Both the position numbers and the translations under genes were made by a program. A stretch of 44,572 nucleotides of DNA, taken from Anaerolineaceae bacterium (lineage in GTDB: Bacteria; Chloroflexota; Anaerolineae; Anaerolineales; Anaerolineaceae). Each line of letters opens with the position of its first letter. The stretch's first letter is position 1. Below, piece after piece: positions 25,301-32,312 of the stretch. The notes beneath the pieces were generated by a model. It had not been told where the DNA came from, did no database searches, and saw only the letters and a list, made by a program, of their open reading frames with translations. The stretch lies in contig DQHW01000031.1 in NCBI GenBank assembly GCA_003524305.1, positions 4,390 through 48,961 of the forward strand, given 5' to 3'.

Positions 25301-25704
25301 AGGGTGCGCGTCATCACGGCTCTTAACGAAGCCACAACGACAGCCGCTTTATCCGGTTTCTGGGTACCTGGCAGGTGGTACTGTGCCAGGGCACTCAAGG
25401 CGGATAACCGGTCGCGCCGCGTCATGGCTCCCCAGGCGGCTTGCTCGTAAAACATCGGGTTGGGTTCTGGAAAGTGAAAACGTGGGTTGTCTGGCAGCCA
25501 GAACGCCAACTCATCAAACATCATCAAGGCGCGATCCACCTTGTCGGTCAACAACAAGATGGGCACATTCAAATCAAGAGATAGCGAAGACAAAACAGGC
25601 AGCCGGGCAGGCCGGGAGAGTCCAAGCCCTTGTTGGGCTTTTCCCGCCATTTCAGCTTCAAGTGTTTTCACATAAACGGAATGGCTCCGCAGTCTATCCA
25701 ACAT
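22324..25704 (-). CDS. mfd: Transcription-repair coupling factor Mfd
   Basis: This 1126-residue ATP-driven translocase removes stalled RNA polymerase and recruits UvrA. The order is: UvrB-like N-terminal region (about 1-330), RNA-polymerase-interacting Tudor/CarD-like domain (about 455-520; GDWVVHVDYGIGRFAGL), RecG-like translocase with Walker A GDVGYGKTE (K612) and box II IIDEEQRFGV, QLRGRVGRG of motif VI, and the C-terminal TRCF domain. Its ATG is 8 bases after the pth stop, so pth and mfd form an operon. The length is close to that of E. coli Mfd. No defect is visible. Confidence 0.97.
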   Translation of the reverse strand: MLDRLRSHSVYVKTLEAEMAGKAQQGLGLSRPARLPVLSSLSLDLNVPILLLTDKVDRALMMFDELAFWLPDNPRFHFPEPNPMFYEQAAWGAMTRRDRLSALSALAQYHLPGTQKPDKAAVVVASLRAVMTRTLPRRDFIIASKTIRVNQQINPMELKRGWVEIGYEAVDTVLDHGQFSQRGGILDVWTPSEAFPARLEFFGDEIDTLRQFDPTTQRTVRGIEQLTITPAREYLINRLPGGFERGDLSDEFLIPVMHPAPSTILDYLPKNGLVVIDNLANIQSFDEEIEEQALKMRKESITEGTLDESFPIPYVTWSELIDNIQNRRWVELGRALDEEEATIGGIFQPGERFGGQLKPFIDHLNNTCSKGDQTVIVTRQLSRLQEIWDEKRLDCPGNPPIFKEATLTEGWDMALDDGTTLHLITDSEIFGWVRPIPRARVKVTHMAPESTFADLKTGDWVVHVDYGIGRFAGLVRRTLEGTEREFLLVEYEGGDQLYVPIHQADRLSRYVGPGGDPPRPSRLGSTDWNQTKQTVREEVVKVAQDLLELYAKRLTSIGYAFNPDHPWQRELEASFPFVETPDQLQAINEVKADMMTARPMDRLLCGDVGYGKTEVALRAAFKAVMDGKQVAILVPTTVLAQQHFETFRQRLSAFPVAVEMLSRFRSPKEQDEIVLKLALGEMDIVIGTHRLLTSDVTFKDLGLVIIDEEQRFGVTHKEHFKKLRTEVDVLTLTATPIPRTLYMALTGARDISIINTPPAERLPIITHIGPYSPRIVRQAIVREMDRGGQVFFVHNRVTTIHAMQAHLRNLVPEARIGIGHGQLKEDELSKVMHRFTHNEIDVLLCTSIIESGLDIPNANTLIVDRGDTFGLAQLYQLRGRVGRGTQRAYAYFFRHRKKPPTIEGQERLETIAENTQLGAGYSIAMRDLEMRGAGEMLGMRQSGYIANVGFHLYTRMLSDAVHELRKTMPNTKDVEKLFGITGAYIPVSVDLPLAVGLPAEYVQDQALRLQLYRRMASITLESELDELSEEFVDRFGALVEPVQNLLYQIRVKLMGEKAGLTSITIEGEQLVLRFPALPEGVPNRELNTPDVRLRAGKNAYWMRVDVSTEAWREDLIEVLGKIAKRS

Positions 25705-25712
25705 GCCTGCCC

Positions 25713-26327
25713 CTAAAGTTTGGGATTGAATTTATTCATGGCGTTATCAATGCCTTCAACAACAAAACTCTTCAGGCCTTCAGCGCCGCGGTTGACAAAC
25801 TCGGGTAAAAATTCCATATCGGTCTTACTGAAACCTTTCAGCACATAATCCGCGGCTTCACGCTGGCCTGGGGGACGTCCAACACCCATGCGCAGCCGGG
25901 CAAAATCCGGGCTTCCGAGCTTCTCAATGATTGAGCCAATCCCTTTCTGACCAGCCGATCCGCCGCCCGGGCGCATGCGAATTTGTCCAAAGGGCAGATC
26001 AACATCATCGTGGGCTACGATCAATTTTGAAGGGTCGATCTTGTAGAAATGCAGCAAGCTAACAACTGCCTGTCCTGACAGGTTCATGAAAGTTTGCGGC
26101 TTGGCGAGGATCACTTTTTGATCACCGATCTTGCCAATGCCGATGATCGCCTTACTTTGCACTTTGATCAACTTGCATTCAATCACCTCACTCAACCGGT
26201 CAATCACCATAAATCCGATGTTGTGCCGCGTTTCGCGGTAATCACGACCGGGATTGCCCAGACCCACAATAAGGTAAGGTTCAAAAGTATCGAGGGTATC
26301 TTGTTTTTTGTGAAATAAAAAGGTCAT
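25713..26327 (-). CDS. pth: Peptidyl-tRNA hydrolase Pth
   Basis: This 204-residue enzyme recycles peptidyl-tRNA released from stalled ribosomes. Motifs: LIVGLGNPGRDYRETRHNIGF with the catalytic His 35, KPQTFMNLSGQAV, and VAHDDVDLPFGQIRMRPGGGSAGQKG. A 17-residue N-terminal extension precedes the usual start at YLIVGLGNPG; the start is supported by GAGGA 4-9 bases upstream of the ATG, and no internal start is well placed. It is followed directly by mfd. The upstream bases 26328-26404 carry a palindromic GC-rich fragment. Confidence 0.95.
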   Translation of the reverse strand: MTFLFHKKQDTLDTFEPYLIVGLGNPGRDYRETRHNIGFMVIDRLSEVIECKLIKVQSKAIIGIGKIGDQKVILAKPQTFMNLSGQAVVSLLHFYKIDPSKLIVAHDDVDLPFGQIRMRPGGGSAGQKGIGSIIEKLGSPDFARLRMGVGRPPGQREAADYVLKGFSKTDMEFLPEFVNRGAEGLKSFVVEGIDNAMNKFNPKL

Positions 26328-26341
26328 GGGTCCTCAAAATG

Positions 26342-26392
26342 GTCTCACCCCCTCACCTCTGCCAATTTTTGAAAGAGGGGTGCAGGAGAGAA
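26342..26392. repeat. Palindromic CT/AG-rich fragment before pth
   Basis: CTCACCCCCTCACCTC on the left and GAAAGAGGGGTGCAGGAG on the right are roughly complementary around AATTTTT. It resembles the dispersed palindromes with CCCTCTCCC...GGGAGAGGG cores found in many genomes, in a degenerate form. It could also be a terminator or leader stem for pth. Confidence 0.3.
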
Positions 26393-26404
26393 GGGATGTA
26401 TAAA

Positions 26405-27022
26405 TTATTTTCGTGCCACCCTTCGGAAGAGCACATAAACCCCTATTACCAACAATATCAATCCAGCCAGCGTAACTCCGCTGATTAAACTTAACTTAAA
26501 ATCATCTTCGCCAATCGCAGCGGGATTTTTCGGCAAGTCAGTGGGCAGTGATTTCATTACAAGGGTTGGTTCAATTGTTTCACCCGCGGATGGCGTTTCA
26601 GCAATGACTGCAGCACTGGTAACGGTTGCCGAAGGAACATCATAATGGGTGTAATTTCCGACACGGATATCCTCAACGATTAATTCGATAATCGATCCAT
26701 TCTTACGATAGACACTCACCTTCAACCAGTAGGTTCCGTCTGTAATGGTTGTCGTATCCCACAATGCCAGTGTCTCGTCATGCACGGTTTGGTCCAACCT
26801 TGAGATTAGAAACCAGTTTGAGGTTGTTTCATCACTGAAAGCATAGGATACTTCGGCATAATTAAAATCATCATCCGGTACAGACCCCTTCACTTCCACT
26901 GTACCGGCTACAATTTGTCCGGCTGAAGGATTTAACACATACAACCCAGGCGTGATCTGATTCACGGATGGGAAAACAATTAATACAGGTAATAAAAGTC
27001 GCAGTAAGATAATCTTTATCAT
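26405..27022 (-). CDS. Secreted Ig-like domain protein with C-terminal membrane anchor
   Basis: This protein of about 205 residues has a signal peptide (MIKIILLRLLLPVLIVFPSV), a beta-sandwich of Ig-like appearance at about 25-125 (LNPSAGQIVAGTVEVKGSV, WDTTTITDGTYWLKVSVY), a Thr/Pro/Ser linker, a transmembrane segment at about 175-198 and a short basic tail (RRVARK). The pattern DGTY.LKV.V is common in extracellular repeats of Chloroflexota. I take the ATG at 27022; the frame continues to a GTG at 27043, and neither has a good Shine-Dalgarno. No function can be given. Confidence 0.55.
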   Translation of the reverse strand: MIKIILLRLLLPVLIVFPSVNQITPGLYVLNPSAGQIVAGTVEVKGSVPDDDFNYAEVSYAFSDETTSNWFLISRLDQTVHDETLALWDTTTITDGTYWLKVSVYRKNGSIIELIVEDIRVGNYTHYDVPSATVTSAAVIAETPSAGETIEPTLVMKSLPTDLPKNPAAIGEDDFKLSLISGVTLAGLILLVIGVYVLFRRVARK

Positions 27023-27177
27023 GGCAACCGTTAAGTTTAACACACGCCGCCAAAAGATACAAACACATATCTTGACACAAAGATTTAGAGTTGCTTCGAG
27101 TATTCATTACCAAAGGATTCTATTTATCAGAGGTATGTTAGAAATAATTGTCACTTGACATTTTTCAATTTTCACTA

Positions 27178-27186
27178 TGTTATAAT
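27178..27186 (+). promoter_or_regulatory. Extended -10 promoter directly before the 27194 gene; leaderless start likely
   Basis: TGT-TATAAT (27178-27186) ends 7 bases before the ATG at 27194. TTGACA at 27155-27160 is a possible -35, though the 20-base spacing is long. There is no Shine-Dalgarno, and predicted transcription start coincides with the start codon. Confidence 0.5.
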
Positions 27187-27193
27187 TCTTATA

Positions 27194-27640
27194 ATGGAAA
27201 ATACGAGAACACCTCTGTTGGAAGCACCACAAGACCCACCGGAAGTTGAAAATACTTCTCAGTCTCCATCACGGGTTTGGATAGTCATCTTAATTGCCGC
27301 CATCATCATCGGTTTGATCGTTACGGCCATATTCTTCCTTTCCAGAGCTGACATAGCCACCACCTCCCGCATCCGCGACATTTTTATCATCTTCATGGCT
27401 TTCGAGTCCATTGTTATCGGGGTTGCTTTGACCGTGCTCGTGGTTCAGGTTTCAACTCTGATCAACCTGCTGCAAAACGAAGTCAAACCCATTCTCAAAT
27501 CTACAAAAGAAACGGTGGATACCCTCAAAGGCACCACCGAGTTCCTCAGTTCAAATGTGGTTGAGCCGGTTATCAAGCTGAATGGCTACTTGGCTGGCAT
27601 GAAACAACTGTTTGATCTGTTTAAAATAAGAAGAAAATAG
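27194..27640 (+). CDS. Small membrane protein, two transmembrane segments (DUF948-like)
   Basis: This 148-residue protein has a Pro-rich N-terminus, TM1 at about 28-50 (VWIVILIAAIIIGLIVTAIF), TM2 at about 65-90, and a C-terminal amphipathic region with LLQNEVKPILKSTKETVDTLKGT. The latter resembles the coiled-coil segment of DUF948 proteins, which often lie next to YtxH genes, as here (32 bases downstream). The ATG at 27194 is chosen because the earlier ATG would overlap the promoter. The role is unknown, perhaps envelope stress or cell-shape maintenance by family context. Confidence 0.7.
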   Translation: MENTRTPLLEAPQDPPEVENTSQSPSRVWIVILIAAIIIGLIVTAIFFLSRADIATTSRIRDIFIIFMAFESIVIGVALTVLVVQVSTLINLLQNEVKPILKSTKETVDTLKGTTEFLSSNVVEPVIKLNGYLAGMKQLFDLFKIRRK

Positions 27641-27672
27641 CGCAAGCCTCATATAGTTAAAAGGAGAATATT

Positions 27673-28005
27673 ATGGCTGAAAAAGATAATTTTGGCTCTT
27701 TCTTAATCGGTTTTTTGGTCGGCGGACTCGCCGGCGCAGTGGTTGCCTTGCTTTATGCACCCGCATCCGGTGAAGAAACTCGTACAGTCATCAAAGATAA
27801 AACCATCGAATTGAAAGACAAAACGGTGGAGACCCTTGATGAAACCTACAAAAAAGCCACTCTCGCAGCGAACGATGCTGTCAGCAAAGCTCAAGACTTG
27901 ATCAAACAGGCCAAGGCAAAAGAGCAAGAACTTGCCCACAAGGGACAGGTTGTTCTTGAAGCAGTTAAAGAAACAGCCAAACCCACAAAACCTGCTGCAG
28001 AATAA
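27673..28005 (+). CDS. YtxH-domain general stress protein
   Basis: This 110-residue protein has an N-terminal glycine-rich transmembrane segment at about 8-28 (GSFLIGFLVGGLAGAVVALL), the YtxH signature YAPASGEETR, and a long charged alpha-helix with several Lys/Ala/Asp heptads ending in a Lys/Pro-rich tail. Family members in Bacillus belong to the general stress regulon, but their molecular role is unknown. AAGGAG lies 7 bases before the ATG. It is the second gene of a two-gene unit and is followed by a hairpin of the CCTTGACAAGG type. Confidence 0.85.
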   Translation: MAEKDNFGSFLIGFLVGGLAGAVVALLYAPASGEETRTVIKDKTIELKDKTVETLDETYKKATLAANDAVSKAQDLIKQAKAKEQELAHKGQVVLEAVKETAKPTKPAAE

Positions 28006-28024
28006 TTAATCGTAATCGAAAATC

Positions 28025-28090
28025 AACCTTGACAAGGTCGCGAACTTCGCGCCCCCGAGCGAATGCGAGAGGGGTCACCTTGTCAAGGTT
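28025..28090. terminator. CCTTGACAAGG hairpin, copy 2 (between ytxH and nnr)
   Basis: AACCTTGACAAGGT (28025-28038) pairs with ACCTTGTCAAGGTT (28077-28090), a perfect 14-bp stem, and six T follow. The 38-base loop contains a further small hairpin (CGCGA/TCGCG) and a CCCC/GGGG pair. It lies between convergent genes. Confidence 0.85.
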
Positions 28091-28096
28091 TTTTAA

Positions 28097-29692
28097 TTAA
28101 TTTAGGTCTGAAAAACCGCTGGGGATGGCGTCAATCAGATCTCCAGCCAACAGACTGGATTGTGTTCCCTGGGCTTTCACCACCTCATACGCCGCGCGGG
28201 CATGCAGCCAAACCCCGGCTATTGCTGCTTCAAACGGTTTCACTCCCTGGGCGATCAATCCTGCTATCATCCCTGCCAGCACATCGCCGGTGCCTGCTTT
28301 TGCCAACGCTGAATTGGCGAATGGCAGCACAACCGCATTTCCATCCGCGGATGCTACCACCGTCAGAGCACCTTTCAACACCACCACTTGCCCCCATTTT
28401 TGCGCGAAACGCTTTGCAACTTCCAAACGATCTTGTTGAATCTCATCGATCGACAAGCCTGTCAGCGCGGACATTTCGCCTGGATGCGGAGTCAAAACTG
28501 CCTCCGTCTTCAGTTTTTCATACCACATGTCAATATCAGCCAGCAGCCTCAATGCGTCTGCATCTATCACCATGGGCGGATACGTTTCAGCATCATCGGC
28601 TTTGGTTTTTACAGCACTCGGCACAAACCCGGTGCCAGCAGTTTGATTGCGGCTGTTCATTCCAAATAACAGGCGTTTAATAAAACGCTGGGTTGTTTCC
28701 TCTCGTCCTATACCAGGCCCAATCAACAAGCCATCCACATACTTCAATTTGGGGGTTAACACTGCTGCTGCATTTTCGGCGATCACACCGTCCTGGTCTT
28801 CCAAGAGGGTGAAGATACTCTCGATGTTATTAGCCACCGCTGCAACATAGACACGTTCGGGGATGGCGCATTCGACCAAACCTGCGCCCGTCCGATAGGC
28901 GCTTTTAGCCGCCAACATTGGGGCGCCGGGGTAGTTGACGCTGCCTCCGCACACCAGCAAATGCCCGAATGATCCCTTGTGGCTGTTGTTTTCTCTTTTA
29001 GGCAACACGGCGCTAACCATTTCAACATCTACCACTGCGTCGCCGGAATCAAATTGTTTAAGCGTTTTCGCCGGAATGCCCAGGTCAACAGTCACAATTT
29101 CGCCGCAAAACGCGTAAGCCGGGAACTTCAACATGCCTTCCTTGACCGCTTCCATGCTGACGGTCAAGTCAGCGTGCAGGGTTTCGGCGCAGGCTTCACC
29201 AGTGATGCAGTCCACCCCGGAGGGGCAGTCCACGGCGACAATGATCTTGCCTTGGCTCAATTTATTGAATTTCTTCATAAAATCAACAAAAGGTTCGCGC
29301 ATGGGCATCTTAAAACCAGTGCCCATCACCCCATCCAACACCAATTGGGTGTGCGAGAGTTCTTCTTCAAATCGTTCGCGGTCCACAACCCTACCGCCGT
29401 TGGAATGCAGTTCGATGATAAGGGTTTGCCACTGCGGATCCTCTTTAAGCAAAAACGCGGAACAAGTCCAGCCCAATTTTTGCAGCGCCGTCAAGGCGAT
29501 GATCGTGTCCCCTCCGTTGCTCCCCCCGCCTACCAACCCCATTACGCGTGTGATACCTTTATCATGGTAACGTTCATGAACCACCTGGGCCAGGTTCTGG
29601 CCGGCTTTGATCATCATTTTTTCATAACTGTATCCGCCCTCGTTTGCCGCGGATTCAAGTGCTTTCATTTTTTGAACGCTGATCAATTTCAT
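28097..29692 (-). CDS. nnr: Bifunctional NAD(P)H-hydrate repair enzyme Nnr
   Basis: This 531-residue enzyme repairs hydrated NAD(P)H. The N-terminal epimerase domain (about 1-215) has GLVGGGSNGGDTIIALTAL and VDCPSGVDCITG. The C-terminal ADP-dependent dehydratase domain (about 230-525), a ribokinase fold, has LLVCGGSVNYPGAP, GPGIGREE, LTPHPGEMSALTG, LKGALTVV and AGTGDVLAGMIAGLIAQG with the catalytic Asp at 470. GGAGG lies 6 bases before the ATG. It is divergent from the spermidine-synthase-like gene, with both promoters in 113 bp. Confidence 0.96.
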   Translation of the reverse strand: MKLISVQKMKALESAANEGGYSYEKMMIKAGQNLAQVVHERYHDKGITRVMGLVGGGSNGGDTIIALTALQKLGWTCSAFLLKEDPQWQTLIIELHSNGGRVVDRERFEEELSHTQLVLDGVMGTGFKMPMREPFVDFMKKFNKLSQGKIIVAVDCPSGVDCITGEACAETLHADLTVSMEAVKEGMLKFPAYAFCGEIVTVDLGIPAKTLKQFDSGDAVVDVEMVSAVLPKRENNSHKGSFGHLLVCGGSVNYPGAPMLAAKSAYRTGAGLVECAIPERVYVAAVANNIESIFTLLEDQDGVIAENAAAVLTPKLKYVDGLLIGPGIGREETTQRFIKRLLFGMNSRNQTAGTGFVPSAVKTKADDAETYPPMVIDADALRLLADIDMWYEKLKTEAVLTPHPGEMSALTGLSIDEIQQDRLEVAKRFAQKWGQVVVLKGALTVVASADGNAVVLPFANSALAKAGTGDVLAGMIAGLIAQGVKPFEAAIAGVWLHARAAYEVVKAQGTQSSLLAGDLIDAIPSGFSDLN

Positions 29693-29715
29693 AACTTGCC
29701 TCCATGTTCCATTTC

Positions 29716-29721
29716 ATTATA
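29716..29721 (-). promoter_or_regulatory. -10 box of nnr
   Basis: TATAAT on the minus strand (29721-29716) lies 23 bases before the nnr ATG, leaving room for a short leader with GGAGG. No clear -35. Confidence 0.4.
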
Positions 29722-29793
29722 TACCCCCGAGGTTTACTGCAAGGGTACGATCCTATCGGTATACTCCTTCATAATAATGAAACTTGATTACGG

Positions 29794-29799
29794 TATAAT
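29794..29799 (+). promoter_or_regulatory. -10 box directly before the 29806 gene; leaderless start likely
   Basis: TATAAT ends 6 bases before the ATG at 29806 and there is no Shine-Dalgarno. Predicted transcription start falls on the start codon. Confidence 0.5.
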
Positions 29800-29805
29800 T
29801 ACCCA

Positions 29806-31359
29806 ATGCGTAAATTCCTCTATGTGATCGTTTTCGTGTCCGGACTGGTCTCATTGGCCGTTGAATTTGCCGCCTCGCGTTTGCTGGGTAACTACTTCGG
29901 CACCAGCAACCTGGTGTGGGCCAGCATCGTTGGACTCATTCTCATCTACCTGACCGCAGGTTACTTCATCGGCGGCGCCTGGGCAGATAAATCTCCCAAG
30001 CACGAAACCCTCTATAAAATTCTCTCCTGGGCTGCCCTGGCGGTTGGGCTTATTCCCCTGGCATCCCGCCCCATTTTAAGATTGGCAAGCAATGCGTTTG
30101 ACGAGCTTCAACTGGGCGCCTTGTTAGGTTCCTTTGTCGTGGTCATGGTGCTCTTCGTCATTCCTGTCACCCTGATCGGCACAGCTTCACCCTTCGCCAT
30201 CCGTCTGGCTATCACCGACACCCAGCAAGCAGGCAAAATCTCCGGCCGCATCTACGCCATTTCAACGCTTGGGTCTTTTCTCGGCACCTTCGTGCCGACC
30301 TTGCTGCTCATCCCCACGATTGGCACCTACCGCACTTTCTTGGTGCTTGCCTCCCTGCTCATGCTCTTTTCATTCATTGGCTTAACCCTCACCAGCGGTT
30401 GGCGCAAGTTAATACCCTACCTGTGGATGCCATTAGTCATCGTCGCATTATTCATCTGGGGCGTCCCCGGCACGGATAAGACCACCAAAGGACTGGTCTA
30501 CGAAACCGAATCCAGCTACAACTACATTCAAGTGCTCGAAGAAAACGACCTTTTCATGCTGCGCCTGAATGAGGGACAGGGGGCGCATTCGGTTTACAAA
30601 GCCGACCAACTATACTTCAACGGCCCATGGGAGCAAGTGGTAGCAGCTCCCTTTTTTAATTCCGCCCCCGTTGTACCTGACCAAATCACCGACATCGCCA
30701 TCATCGGTCTGGCTGCCGGCACTACAGCTCGCGACGCGGCACTGGTTTTCCCAAACGCGGTCATTGACGGCATCGAGATTGACCCCAAGATCGTGGAAGT
30801 CGGACGCGAATACTTTGATATGAATGATCCCAACCTGAACGTCATCATTCAGGACGGACGTTGGGGCATTAAAAACAGCACCAAGAAATATGACATCATT
30901 AGTGTGGATGCCTATCGTCCGCCATATATCCCCTGGCACTTGACCACACAAGAGTTTTTCCAGATCCTCAAGGATCATTTAAAAGAAGATGGCGTGATGG
31001 TTATCAACATCGGACGTGTTATTGAAGACCGTCGTTTGATTGATTCACTGTATGCCACAATCCACACCGTATTCCCCACCCTTTATGTTACAGACCTTTC
31101 AGGTTCCTTTAATTCGATCCTCTTTGCCACCAACACTGAAACCAATTTGCAGAATTTCTTGGATAATTACGTTATGTTGAATGAAGATCAAGAATCCAAC
31201 CAATACGTTTTAGGTGTCATGGCTACCACGTATGCTGGGTTGCAAGACGCCCCCGCAACCGGGATAGTCTTTACCGATGATCTCGCTCCAATTGAAGGCA
31301 TAACCAATTCTATGATCATGCAATTCATTTTTTCAGGAGAAGTGGAGACGCTTGAATGA
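29806..31359 (+). CDS. Fused membrane / spermidine-synthase-like protein
   Basis: This 517-residue protein has an N-terminal half of about seven transmembrane helices (about 5-225; SGLVSLAVEFAASRLLG is the usual start of this fusion type) and a C-terminal Rossmann methyltransferase-like domain (about 240-490). The latter has DIAIIGLAAGTTARDA in place of the GGGDG loop, IDGIEIDPKIVEVG for cofactor binding, and ISVDAYRPPYIPWHLTTQEF in the position of the catalytic loop of SpeE. Whether it makes a polyamine is uncertain; many such fusions lack proof of activity. It overlaps the next gene by 4 bases. Confidence 0.85.
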   Translation: MRKFLYVIVFVSGLVSLAVEFAASRLLGNYFGTSNLVWASIVGLILIYLTAGYFIGGAWADKSPKHETLYKILSWAALAVGLIPLASRPILRLASNAFDELQLGALLGSFVVVMVLFVIPVTLIGTASPFAIRLAITDTQQAGKISGRIYAISTLGSFLGTFVPTLLLIPTIGTYRTFLVLASLLMLFSFIGLTLTSGWRKLIPYLWMPLVIVALFIWGVPGTDKTTKGLVYETESSYNYIQVLEENDLFMLRLNEGQGAHSVYKADQLYFNGPWEQVVAAPFFNSAPVVPDQITDIAIIGLAAGTTARDAALVFPNAVIDGIEIDPKIVEVGREYFDMNDPNLNVIIQDGRWGIKNSTKKYDIISVDAYRPPYIPWHLTTQEFFQILKDHLKEDGVMVINIGRVIEDRRLIDSLYATIHTVFPTLYVTDLSGSFNSILFATNTETNLQNFLDNYVMLNEDQESNQYVLGVMATTYAGLQDAPATGIVFTDDLAPIEGITNSMIMQFIFSGEVETLE

Positions 31360-32024
31360 GGGCGAATATACGCATTTTTTCGGTTCTGATATCCATCATC
31401 GTACCCTTGTTATTAATGATGACCTCCATTCGAGTCCTACTTAATCCATTTTTTCTCGATTACGAATACAACCAGCCAAATTTCCCCGCGGACGAATTCG
31501 GCTTTTCCAAAGCGGATCGCCTTAACTGGGGCAAGTTATCCTTGGTATACCTCACCAACAACGCCGGTCCAGAATTTTTAGCCGAATTGAAATTTGAGAA
31601 CGGAGATCCTATCTACAACGAACGTGAACTCAGCCACATGGTGGATGTCAAGAATCTTGTTCAATTAATGGTCAAAATCATGCTCCCCATGGCCGCCTTT
31701 TTGGTACTTGCCTGGATTCTTGCCTGGCGTCTGGGTTGGATTCCTCAATTTTGGAAATCCGTCTCACTGGGGGGCTGGATGACGCTGGGTATGATAGGTT
31801 TGATCCTGGTCGGGACGGTAATCAATTTTGACGCTCTCTTCACCGGATTTCACCACCTCTTTTTCACCGGCAGTACCTGGCTCTTTTACACCAATGACAC
31901 CTTGATCAGATTGTTCCCCGAAAAACTTTGGTCTGATGCCTTCACCTTTATGGGGGTCTTCACCCTTGCTGGAGGCGTCATTTGCACATTCCTCGGTGCA
32001 CGATTAGCCCATAAAAGCAAATAA
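31356..32024 (+). CDS. TIGR01906/DUF1461 integral membrane protein
   Basis: This 222-residue protein has TM segments at about 8-28, 100-125, 140-160 and 190-212. The conserved segment FHHLFFTGSTWLFYTNDTLIRLFPEKLWSDA is seen in DUF1461, a family of uncharacterised membrane proteins found in Firmicutes, Actinobacteria and Chloroflexota. Two His in the FHH motif and an Asp and Glu in the following loop could bind metal or be catalytic. It starts in the stop of the preceding gene (ATGA), so the two proteins are produced together. A CCTTGACAAGG hairpin follows. Confidence 0.8.
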   Translation: MRANIRIFSVLISIIVPLLLMMTSIRVLLNPFFLDYEYNQPNFPADEFGFSKADRLNWGKLSLVYLTNNAGPEFLAELKFENGDPIYNERELSHMVDVKNLVQLMVKIMLPMAAFLVLAWILAWRLGWIPQFWKSVSLGGWMTLGMIGLILVGTVINFDALFTGFHHLFFTGSTWLFYTNDTLIRLFPEKLWSDAFTFMGVFTLAGGVICTFLGARLAHKSK

Positions 32025-32131
32025 TCATTTTAAAAAATCGCGGGAGTCTTGGAGATTGCAGCGGTTTGTTATTTAGAAATGAATCTATTCTTTGGTTTTC
32101 TTTATTACTCTACTCCGAAAGTATCGCATAT

Positions 32132-32175
32132 AGACCACCTTGACAAGGCTGGTAAGAGCCTTGTCAAGGTGGTCT
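32132..32175. terminator. CCTTGACAAGG hairpin, copy 3 (between DUF1461 gene and gpmA)
   Basis: A perfect 19-bp stem (32132-32150 with 32157-32175) closes on GGTAAG; each arm holds CCTTGACAAGG or its complement. It lies between convergent genes in a 288-bp gap that otherwise shows no credible gene. There is hardly any T-tract on either side. Confidence 0.8.
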
Positions 32176-32312
32176 TAATTTGGATTGTTTTTTTCGAATA
32201 CTTAAAAATCATCGGGAGCCAATTGACTCCCGATCGAAGAACTAAGTATATAGAATAAGATTTTGAAATCGAGAAATTCATTTACGGTTCATAGTTCTCG
32301 ATTCTCGAATAT

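Noticed and set aside
28063..28680. 205-codon plus-strand frame opposite nnr
   Set aside because: It lies antisense to a clear nnr gene, has low-complexity Pro/Leu/Ser content and no domain; it is a shadow.
19989..32175. CRISPR or mobile-element origin for the CCTTGACAAGG hairpins
   Set aside because: There are only three copies kilobases apart, with no regular spacers, target duplications or transposase gene; they remain hairpins of unknown role.
32049..32258. 69-codon frame between the DUF1461 gene and gpmA
   Set aside because: It reads straight through the perfect 19-bp hairpin and has no Shine-Dalgarno or recognisable domain.
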